From an uncultured Lactobacillus sp. (GTDB lineage: Bacteria > Bacillota > Bacilli > Lactobacillales > Lactobacillaceae), in contig CAMKZU010000014.1 in NCBI GenBank assembly GCA_946477855.1, forward strand, positions 1 through 44,432: DNA of 44,432 nucleotides, written 5' to 3'. Below, one piece after another: positions 29,169-36,290 of this stretch (the first letter of the stretch is position 1; every line of letters begins with the position of its first letter). The notes under the pieces are model-generated. The model saw only the letters and a program-made list of their open reading frames with translations. It had not been told where the DNA came from and made no database searches. The translations under genes and the position numbers were made by a program.

Positions 29169-29963
29169 TTAAATCCTTTTTAAAAAGTTCATAACTTCTT
29201 TATACATGCTTAAAGGCTGCTCAGCCTGAATTAAGTGTCCACAATTTTTAATAATTTTTGCGCTAATCATTTGATTCAACTTTTCCATGGCAAAGGCAAA
29301 ATGATAATCAAAAAAAGGAGAATTCTGTCCTGCTAAAACCAGCATTGGAACTTTTAAATCAATTAAAACATCTCGCCAATCTTGCATTGCGTGTTCAATG
29401 CGACAAAGATAATTTTCTTCAGCAAAATAGCGAAATTTTTCAGACTCTGCTTTTGCCTTTTTAAACATCTCATCATTAATATGAGCATAAATGCCATTGC
29501 CAAGATCCGCCTTTAAATAATCCGGGTAATTCTGCCAAGTTAAATCTTTAAAACCATACTCCCAAGAGCTATCTCGAATCATCTTGGGAGGCTGATCCAA
29601 ATCGATAATTGCCTGTAGTCTGTTATAGCCAAACAATGAAACATAAGCCCAAATATTTGCAGCACCCATTGAATTTCCGATAGCAATAATATTTTTCAAG
29701 TTTAACTTGGTAATCAGTTCTTCTAAATCAGCCGCATGACGACTGATACGCTGTCCTTTAAATGTTCTCTGTGAGCGACCCTGATTACGCGGATCTATTA
29801 CAATAAAACGATAATCAGATGCAAAAAGTTTGGCAACTTCTTCCCATAATATTGCGGTGCTTCCTATACCGGGAACTGCCAATATAGGTTGTTTGCTTTC
29901 TTCAGTATCATAATATGCTATTCGTATCCCATCATTAGTGATTAAATTTTTCTCTTCAAGCAT
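29169..29963 (-). CDS. Alpha/beta hydrolase embedded in the citrate operon
   Basis: Alpha/beta-hydrolase fold protein, 264 residues, with no signal peptide. The nucleophile elbow is GNSMGA near 96-101, the oxyanion region contains PGIGSTA, a likely acid is in LAGQNSPFFD near 225, and the catalytic His lies in NCGHLIQAEQP near 250. Its start codon touches the transporter stop (TAAATG), so it is an integral operon member. It is not a standard citrate lyase component; it could act on a citrate ester or thioester or detoxify a by-product. The substrate is unknown. Confidence 0.82.
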   Translation of the reverse strand: MLEEKNLITNDGIRIAYYDTEESKQPILAVPGIGSTAILWEEVAKLFASDYRFIVIDPRNQGRSQRTFKGQRISRHAADLEELITKLNLKNIIAIGNSMGAANIWAYVSLFGYNRLQAIIDLDQPPKMIRDSSWEYGFKDLTWQNYPDYLKADLGNGIYAHINDEMFKKAKAESEKFRYFAEENYLCRIEHAMQDWRDVLIDLKVPMLVLAGQNSPFFDYHFAFAMEKLNQMISAKIIKNCGHLIQAEQPLSMYKEVMNFLKRI

Positions 29964-31430
29964 TTACCAGATTCCAATAATTTTCATCCAGAAAGTTCCA
30001 ATTACACCAAAAATCAGTAAATAGATAATTCCTAAGATAAAGTTGTATTTCCACCATTCACCTTGTTTAATGTAACCTGTCGTAGCTAAAATTGAAGCTG
30101 GTCCATTGGCATAGTGAGTAGTTGAAGCATTGAAAGCTCCTGTAAATGCAAGCAGCATTGCTGAAAGTCCCAAAGGAGCACCAGTAGCTACTGCCACTGA
30201 CAAGAATGGCAAATATAAGGCAGTCATATGAGCGGTTCCACTAGCAAAGAAGTAATGAGTATAAAACATTAATATTACCAAAACCACTAATACTATTTGC
30301 CAGCTGATACCGTGAAGACTTGTTTGAATGGTCTTTGAGAACCAGTCAATAAAGCCAAATGAAATAAGTTTACTTGCCATAAAAATTAAAATCGACAGCC
30401 AAATCAAAATATTCCAGGCACCAGTTTGGTTCAAGGCATCTTTCATGGTTAAAACACCAGTTAACAGCAACAAGCCAACTGCTAGAAAGGCAACAAAAGT
30501 TGAATCTAATTGAGGAATCTCAAAAACGCCAGATAAAACCCATAAAATTATCGCTAGCAAAAATACCATTGACATAATTTTTTCAGGTTTTGTAACTGGT
30601 CCCATCTCCTTTAAATGATCAGTGGCCCATTTTTCAGCATTAGGTGTTTCTTTTATCTCTGGTGGAAAAATTTTATAAATTACAAGAGGAATTACAATAG
30701 TTGCAACAAGAACAGGAACGACTGCGGCTGAAAACCAACTAATCCAGGTCATGTTATAATTCTTCTGTGCTGCCATTTGTGAAGCAACCATGTTAGGTGC
30801 TGCGCCAGTAATAAAGAGGGCAGTTGAAAGAATATTGGCATGAAAAGCCATAAAGCTGAGATAGGCACCAATTTTCTTTCTGGAAGGGTCATTAGGGTAT
30901 GAATCATAATCTTTAGATATTGATTCGGTTACGGGCCAAACGACTCCTCCAGTTCTGGCACTGTTTGAAGGAATTAGAGCTCCTAGAACTAATTCCAATC
31001 CAGTAATGGCATAACCAATACCAATGGATTTCTTGCCGAAACGTTTAATCATCCAATAAGCTATACGATTGCCCAGTCCCGTTTTACTAATACCATAGGC
31101 CATGATGAAAGCCATAGCAATCAGCCAAGAAGCTGAATTGCTAAAGGCACTAAGAATTCCAGTTGTTACTTTCCCTGTTTTAGGATCAACAATGTCCTTG
31201 ATTGGGGCTAAGCCAACTAAAACCGTTACTATTAGTCCGATTAAAGTGGTGCCACCTATTGGCAAAGGTTTCGTGATACACCCAACAATAGTTGCTACAA
31301 AAATAGCAAACATTTCCCAGGCAGGAGCAGATAAGCCTGCAGGACGCAAAGGCGTGATGCACCAAAGTATAACACCAACAGCCAGAGGCAAAATAAATCC
31401 CTTGTAATTAACTTTCTCTAGTGTTTTCAT
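29964..31430 (-). CDS. DASS-family di/tricarboxylate transporter (CitT/TtdT-like)
   Basis: Membrane carrier, 488 residues with about 12-14 hydrophobic segments. Signature motifs are IPSNSARTGGV near 152-162 and the second-half THYANGPASILATTGY near 440-455, the latter like E. coli CitT, a citrate/succinate antiporter. Position between the RraA-like gene and citC makes citrate the likely substrate. If it exchanges citrate for succinate, it would close the pathway encoded around it without spending energy on uptake. That exchange mode is inference. Confidence 0.88.
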   Translation of the reverse strand: MKTLEKVNYKGFILPLAVGVILWCITPLRPAGLSAPAWEMFAIFVATIVGCITKPLPIGGTTLIGLIVTVLVGLAPIKDIVDPKTGKVTTGILSAFSNSASWLIAMAFIMAYGISKTGLGNRIAYWMIKRFGKKSIGIGYAITGLELVLGALIPSNSARTGGVVWPVTESISKDYDSYPNDPSRKKIGAYLSFMAFHANILSTALFITGAAPNMVASQMAAQKNYNMTWISWFSAAVVPVLVATIVIPLVIYKIFPPEIKETPNAEKWATDHLKEMGPVTKPEKIMSMVFLLAIILWVLSGVFEIPQLDSTFVAFLAVGLLLLTGVLTMKDALNQTGAWNILIWLSILIFMASKLISFGFIDWFSKTIQTSLHGISWQIVLVVLVILMFYTHYFFASGTAHMTALYLPFLSVAVATGAPLGLSAMLLAFTGAFNASTTHYANGPASILATTGYIKQGEWWKYNFILGIIYLLIFGVIGTFWMKIIGIW

Positions 31431-31435
31431 TTTAA

Positions 31436-32146
31436 TTACCTGTAATTTTCCGGGCGATAAATATCGTCGATAATTTCATAATTTTTATTCTTTAGTTCTT
31501 CATCAAGCCAATTTATATTTCCTGTGCCATCATGAAAACTGGCCGCTTTTGCATCATCTTTTTTATGAAAATCCTGAACAACTGGAAGCAATTCACTTGC
31601 TTCTTCTAAAGCAATCTTAATAACACCATCGGCATCACCTAAAATTACGTCACCAGGATTAACACTTACATTCCCACAAGAAATTGGGACATTTATTTCT
31701 CCCGGACCCTCTTTATATGGTCCGTCAGGTGTTGTACTAACTGCGTATATGGGCAAGTCCCAATTACGCAAACTATCAATGTCACGTATTGGTCCGTCAA
31801 CTACGACTCCGGCAACATGTCTTTGGTCGCGCAGCCAGGTCATCATCACTTCGCCAATAACAGCCCTGGTATTGTCATTTTCATTATCAATGACAACGAT
31901 ATCGCCTTCATGACAATATTTTAACGCTGCATAAATAGTCAAATTATCACCTGGACGGTTATGAACTGTAAAAGCTGGTCCACACATTTCCTCATGAGGC
32001 TTGGACATAAGCTTAATTCTTGGTGCCATTGCACCTGTTCTATTCATACAATCAGCCACGTTTGATGAGGGCAACTTTCTGTACGCAGCAATTACTTCTT
32101 TTTGCGGAAGGTTTCTTTTTAAAAAAATCCTTTTTCCAACCTGCAT
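31436..32146 (-). CDS. RraA-like aldolase/oxaloacetate decarboxylase family protein
   Basis: Member of the RraA/HMG-CHA aldolase fold, 236 residues. The metal and substrate motif has G98-E99, then D117-G-x-x-R121-D122 (VVVDGPIRDID), as in pyruvate-releasing class II aldolases, which also decarboxylate oxaloacetate. No biotin-dependent oxaloacetate decarboxylase or malic enzyme is present in this cluster. I therefore infer that it could convert oxaloacetate to pyruvate. Splitting a citrate-like hydroxy acid is the alternative. It is coupled to mdh (20 bp) and the transporter (5 bp). Confidence 0.8.
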   Translation of the reverse strand: MQVGKRIFLKRNLPQKEVIAAYRKLPSSNVADCMNRTGAMAPRIKLMSKPHEEMCGPAFTVHNRPGDNLTIYAALKYCHEGDIVVIDNENDNTRAVIGEVMMTWLRDQRHVAGVVVDGPIRDIDSLRNWDLPIYAVSTTPDGPYKEGPGEINVPISCGNVSVNPGDVILGDADGVIKIALEEASELLPVVQDFHKKDDAKAASFHDGTGNINWLDEELKNKNYEIIDDIYRPENYR

Positions 32147-32166
32147 TCGTCATGCCTTCTTTTTGG

Positions 32167-33096
32167 TTAATCTAAAGCAATATTATCTAGTACTTCCTGC
32201 ATTTTGGAAGCTGAGTTTAGCATCTTAGCTTTTTCAGTTTTAGAAAGCTCAGTTTCAAGCACCTGACTAATTCCCGCACCATTTACGACAGCTGGAGTTC
32301 CTAGATAAAGCTCATTTTTAATTCCATATTCACCCTTAATTGGTGCTGATAAAGGCAAGGCGATTGATCGATTAGTTAATATTGCAGTAACAATTTGAGT
32401 TAACATCATCGCAATGCCATAAAATGTAGCTCCTTTATTTTCAATTATTTTTCCTCCTTTTTTACGAACACCTGATTCTAATTGATCCAGCACAGAGTTG
32501 TCAATACCGGCAAAATCTTTAAGTGGCTTGCCACTAACTGTTGACTCATCAAAGTTTTCGAAAGAAGTATCACCATGCTCTCCTAAAACCATAGAATTAA
32601 CTTCAGCAACAGGAACATGTAATCTTCTTGCCAAATCAACTTTCAAGCGAGCTGAATCAAGAGAAGTTCCCGTTCCGATAACCTTATTTTTAGGGAAACC
32701 AGATAGTTTCTGGGTCAGCGTTGTTAAAATATCAACGGGATTAGCAGAAACGAGAAAAATACCGTTAAAGCCTGATTCAACTACAGGTTGAATTATGCTT
32801 TTTAAGATATTTACGTTTTTATTAACCAGATCCAAACGGCTTTCTCCCGGCTTACGCGGAACACCAGCGGTGATCACAACAACGTCAGCATCTTTTGCAT
32901 CAGAGTATTCTCCAGAATGAATATTACATTCTCCTGTAAATGGCAGTATGTCTTCTAAATCCATTGAATCACCCAATGGGCGCTTTTTCACCACATCGCA
33001 AATAACCAGTTCGTCAACTCTGGTATGTTGTAATAAATCATTGGCAAAAGTTGAACCTACTGCTCCATCACCAACTAGTAAAACCTTTTTATTCAT
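32167..33096 (-). CDS. mdh: NAD-dependent malate dehydrogenase (LDH/MDH superfamily)
   Basis: LDH-like fold, 309 residues from the ATG at 33096; the in-frame TTG at 33114 overlaps the AAAGGA site. The glycine-rich loop GDGAVGS (9-15) and acidic D34 at the end of strand 2 fit NAD. The specificity position is Arg: GVPRKPGESR has R81 where lactate dehydrogenases have Gln, which marks oxaloacetate/malate. R87, the SARL arginine and GEHGD with the catalytic His are present. It is the first gene of the mdh-rraA-like-transporter-hydrolase-citCDEFX operon and would reduce citrate-derived oxaloacetate. Confidence 0.88.
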   Translation of the reverse strand: MNKKVLLVGDGAVGSTFANDLLQHTRVDELVICDVVKKRPLGDSMDLEDILPFTGECNIHSGEYSDAKDADVVVITAGVPRKPGESRLDLVNKNVNILKSIIQPVVESGFNGIFLVSANPVDILTTLTQKLSGFPKNKVIGTGTSLDSARLKVDLARRLHVPVAEVNSMVLGEHGDTSFENFDESTVSGKPLKDFAGIDNSVLDQLESGVRKKGGKIIENKGATFYGIAMMLTQIVTAILTNRSIALPLSAPIKGEYGIKNELYLGTPAVVNGAGISQVLETELSKTEKAKMLNSASKMQEVLDNIALD

Positions 33097-33125
33097 AACG
33101 TCATTTCCTTTCAAATTTTTAAAAA

Positions 33126-33139
33126 TGTAATCCTTTACA
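33126..33139 (-). promoter_or_regulatory. Putative cre (CcpA) site before mdh
   Basis: TGTAATCCTTTACA is a perfect 5+5 dyad around four bases and matches the cre consensus TGWAANCGNTNWCA except for one central base. It sits just downstream of a TATAAT, 30 bp before mdh, a position where CcpA would block transcription. Confidence 0.65.
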
Positions 33140-33145
33140 TAAATA

Positions 33146-33174
33146 ATTATAAAATTTATCCTAGCATTTTTCGA
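33146..33174 (-). promoter_or_regulatory. Promoter of the mdh-cit operon
   Basis: Minus-strand -10 TATAAT at 33146-33151 and a -35-like TCGAAA at 33169-33174 with 17 bp spacing. The weak -35 and the AT-rich palindromes upstream (AATTTAAATT at 33189-33198, AAAATGATTTT at 33217-33227) fit activation by a SorC-type regulator. Confidence 0.6.
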
Positions 33175-33244
33175 TATTTAAAATAAATAATTTAAATTTT
33201 AATTTTTTAAAAATATAAAATGATTTTCATCTTTTAAATAATAC

Positions 33245-33275
33245 AAAAAATGCTTAGAATTTCTAAGCATTTTAA
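33245..33275 (-). terminator. Terminator after frdA
   Basis: A 13-bp inverted repeat AAAATGCTTAGAA/TTCTAAGCATTTT followed by T residues on the minus strand. It separates fumC-frdA from the mdh-cit operon. Confidence 0.88.
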
Positions 33276-33279
33276 ATAA

Positions 33280-34677
33280 TTATTTAAATTGTCTTGTGTA
33301 TTCTGTCATCTGTATACCGGCCTGCCTGCCAAACACCACTGTTTCAGCAATCGAGTTTCCACCAATTCTATTATTACCATGTAATCCTCCTGAAACTTCG
33401 CCAGCAGCATAGAGACCTGGAATAACGTTTCCATCAGAGTCCAAAACTTCAGTTTTTGGAGTTATATGAATTCCACCCATAGTATAATGAATTGCCGGAT
33501 TAATATGAATAGCAAAGAAAGGACCTTGCTTGATAGTGCGATCCATTCCAGTAGTCCGCTGAAATTCGCTATCATTTTTGCCTTTCACAGCTTCATTCCA
33601 TTTTGCAATTGTTTTCTTTAGATTATCACTGTTAACGCCAATATTTGCTGCTAATTCATCAATGGAAGAGCCTTGACTGACTAATCCTACATGATCATAA
33701 AATTCGACAGCAGTGAAATTATTACGGATCGTTTGATCAAACAGAAGGTAAGCACCATCCTCATTTAATTTAGTGATGGCATCGGAAACGATTTTTCGAG
33801 TATCAAGCTCGTTAACAAATCTTTGTCCAGATTTATTAACTAAAATTGCTCCTTCGCCACGTAAACCTTCACCTATTAAATAAACGTGATCAGTGTCTGT
33901 CTGTGCTGTGGGGTGAACCTGAATAAATTCCATTTGCTCTAATTGAGCATCTATCTCAGCAGCTAACATTAAACCATCACCTGTAGCTCCAGGTTGATTA
34001 GTTGTTTTATAATTCGCTAGGTCTGGACGGTATTTTTGTATTAAATCTTTTGAAGAACCAAAGCCACCTGAGGCTAGTAAAGTAGCCGTCGCTTGAACCT
34101 TTTTAGTTCCTGAATCAGTTTCAACTTCAATTCCTACAACCCTTTTATCGTTATCTTGTAATAATTTAATTACACGAGAATTATTAAAAACAGGAATATT
34201 TTTTTCCTGAATTTGCTTTAAAGCTCCTGTTACTAAATAACTGCCAACCGGTGCCATTGAGGCAGGACGGTGAGCCCTCTTCTTACTCATACCACCAGTT
34301 ATTGTCAAATTTGTTAACTCGATGCCATGATTCATTAACCAGTCAATCGCCACTGCTGAGTGGTCGACAAAATATCTCAAAAGGTCGCGGTCATTTAGTC
34401 TGCCCCCACCTTTTAAAGTTTCCTGGTAAAAATCTTCTTTGTTATCTATAATCCCTTCATTAAGCTGTACCAGGCTTTCAGAAGCATTCATCCCAGATGA
34501 GGCTCTGTTAGTATTTCCACCAAGATCAGCATTTTTTTCAAAAACGGCAACATTCAAGCCTAGTTCTTTTGCTTGAATTGCGGCCGTTAAACCGGCTCCA
34601 CCGGCTCCAACGATTACTGCATCATAATGGTCTTTAATTTCTGCACTGCCGTTAGGACTAAAAACAAATTTACCCAT
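33280..34677 (-). CDS. frdA: Soluble flavoprotein fumarate reductase (FAD_binding_2)
   Basis: Reduces fumarate to succinate. The 465 residues comprise only the FAD/capping core: FAD motif VIVGAGGAGLTAA (21-33), H255 (QVHPTA), R273 (GLRGEG), H397 (HYTMGG) and R437 (NNRIGG), the residues that bind fumarate and donate protons in this family. There is no signal peptide, heme domain or FMN_bind domain, so it is cytoplasmic and takes electrons from an unidentified donor. AGAGGAG precedes the ATG. It is 26 bp after fumC and ends at a terminator. Confidence 0.92.
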   Translation of the reverse strand: MGKFVFSPNGSAEIKDHYDAVIVGAGGAGLTAAIQAKELGLNVAVFEKNADLGGNTNRASSGMNASESLVQLNEGIIDNKEDFYQETLKGGGRLNDRDLLRYFVDHSAVAIDWLMNHGIELTNLTITGGMSKKRAHRPASMAPVGSYLVTGALKQIQEKNIPVFNNSRVIKLLQDNDKRVVGIEVETDSGTKKVQATATLLASGGFGSSKDLIQKYRPDLANYKTTNQPGATGDGLMLAAEIDAQLEQMEFIQVHPTAQTDTDHVYLIGEGLRGEGAILVNKSGQRFVNELDTRKIVSDAITKLNEDGAYLLFDQTIRNNFTAVEFYDHVGLVSQGSSIDELAANIGVNSDNLKKTIAKWNEAVKGKNDSEFQRTTGMDRTIKQGPFFAIHINPAIHYTMGGIHITPKTEVLDSDGNVIPGLYAAGEVSGGLHGNNRIGGNSIAETVVFGRQAGIQMTEYTRQFK

Positions 34678-34703
34678 TTTTTTCTCCTCTAAATTTTAAA
34701 AAA

Positions 34704-36107
34704 TTATTTTTCAGGATTAGTTTGAGATACATTGGTCATCGCCATATAATCCATCCACTTATCATATTCCTCTTCTGTTAATTTACCACTTTTAAGCGCT
34801 GCTTCCTTAAGAGTGGTTCCTTCCTTATCTGCAGTTTGGGCAATTTTTGCAGCTGCATGATAACCAATGTGTGGTGACAGAGCTGTAACAGTCATCAAAG
34901 AGCTTTCAAGCAAGTCATCCATCTTTTCCGCATTAACAGTTAAACCAGCAATCATTTTATCAGCAAACCCTGTAATAGTACCAGTTAAAATATCACAAGA
35001 ATCTAGAAAAGCTGTAATCATGACAGTTTTATAGACATTCATTTCAAAATTTCCTTGTGAACACGCAAAAGTAATAGTGGTGTCATTGCCAAAAACTTTT
35101 GCGGCTGCCATGGTTACTGCTTCAGCTTGCGTGGGGTTAACTTTACCAGGCATAATTGACGACCCGGGTTCATTAGCTGGTATATTAAGCTCGTGATAGC
35201 CCGCTCTCGGTCCAGAAGCCAAAAACCTGATGTCTTGAGCAATTTTAAACATATCAGCAGCTAAAGTTTTTAAAGCACCATGAACAACATCTAAACCGGA
35301 ATGATGAGCCAGACCCCAGAACTTATTGGTATTAACTTTAAATTCGTGTCCATATACTCGAGACAATTTACCGGCAATTTTCGCAGTCATTCCAGGTGCG
35401 GCGTTAAGTCCGGTGCCAACAGCTGTTCCTCCTATTGCTAATTCATACAATGTTGGTTTAAGTTCTTGAATATAATTTAAGTCATGTTTTAATGCAGAAA
35501 TATAACCCGAAACTTCCTGGCCAAAAGTAATAGGTGTAGCATCTTGCAAGTGAGTACGGCCTACCTTGACAGTTTTCCAATATTTATTTTGTTTGTTTTT
35601 AAGTTCATCAATAAGATGTTGGACAGCCGGTTCAAGTTTATCAAGTGCTTCTACAGCCACAATATTCATGGCAGTAGGATAAGTATCATTTGAAGACTGT
35701 CCCCGATTGACATCATCATTTGGTAAAACGTTTAAACCTGGATGAAGTTTATTAGCTAAATTAGCAACGACTTCATTGACGTTCATATTACTTTGGGTTC
35801 CTGATCCTGTTTGCAAGACATGAAGCGGAAAATCCTTACGAAGCTCGCTATCATTTAATTTTAACAACTGGTCAATAGCTTCTTCAATTGCCGCACCTTT
35901 ATCAGCTGTTTCATCCCCCACTTCGACATTTGACTCAGCAGCAGCTTTCTTCAAATGCAAAAATGCTCGGATAATTGCAAGAGGCATTAATTCGCCGCTA
36001 GGGAAATTATTGCGACTGCGTTCAGTTTGGGGTCCCCAGAGAGCTTCTTTTGGTATTTTGACAGGGCCAATAGTATCACTTTCAACACGGTATTCTTTTT
36101 TGCTCAT
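34704..36107 (-). CDS. fumC: Class II fumarate hydratase
   Basis: Interconverts malate and fumarate without an iron-sulfur cluster. The 467 residues contain the superfamily signature GSSIMPGKVNPTQ near 318-330 and TGSGTQSNMNVNEV near 98-111, typical of fumarase C rather than aspartase. AAGGAG precedes the ATG. It is the first gene of fumC-frdA. With Mdh and FrdA it completes the reductive branch oxaloacetate-malate-fumarate-succinate. Confidence 0.95.
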   Translation of the reverse strand: MSKKEYRVESDTIGPVKIPKEALWGPQTERSRNNFPSGELMPLAIIRAFLHLKKAAAESNVEVGDETADKGAAIEEAIDQLLKLNDSELRKDFPLHVLQTGSGTQSNMNVNEVVANLANKLHPGLNVLPNDDVNRGQSSNDTYPTAMNIVAVEALDKLEPAVQHLIDELKNKQNKYWKTVKVGRTHLQDATPITFGQEVSGYISALKHDLNYIQELKPTLYELAIGGTAVGTGLNAAPGMTAKIAGKLSRVYGHEFKVNTNKFWGLAHHSGLDVVHGALKTLAADMFKIAQDIRFLASGPRAGYHELNIPANEPGSSIMPGKVNPTQAEAVTMAAAKVFGNDTTITFACSQGNFEMNVYKTVMITAFLDSCDILTGTITGFADKMIAGLTVNAEKMDDLLESSLMTVTALSPHIGYHAAAKIAQTADKEGTTLKEAALKSGKLTEEEYDKWMDYMAMTNVSQTNPEK

Positions 36108-36171
36108 GTTCAGTCTCCTTATTTAATGCTGACATTTTACTAATAATAAATTTTATATTACTCTTTCACTC

Positions 36172-36200
36172 ATAATACAGGTTTTTTATGCTTTTTTCAA
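36172..36200 (-). promoter_or_regulatory. Promoter of fumC-frdA
   Basis: Minus-strand -35 TTGAAA (36195-36200), 17 bp spacer, -10 TATTAT (36172-36177). No cre-like dyad is seen here, unlike before mdh. Confidence 0.8.
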
Positions 36201-36255
36201 TATTTTTAAATAAAAGGGCTATCAATTCAAAAATTTAAAATTTGTTTAAAAATAC

Positions 36256-36281
36256 AAAAAGCACTCCTAATGAGTGCTTAG
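36256..36281 (-). terminator. Terminator after the copper ATPase gene
   Basis: Stem AAGCACTC/GAGTGCTT with a short loop (ATTAG) and a T run on the minus strand, 10 bp beyond the stop. Confidence 0.9.
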
Positions 36282-36290
36282 TCCAGACTG

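Noticed and set aside
32167-33114. L-lactate dehydrogenase
   Set aside because: The fold fits, but the specificity residue is Arg (R81) instead of Gln and the gene sits in a citrate/fumarate context. Malate dehydrogenase is the better call.
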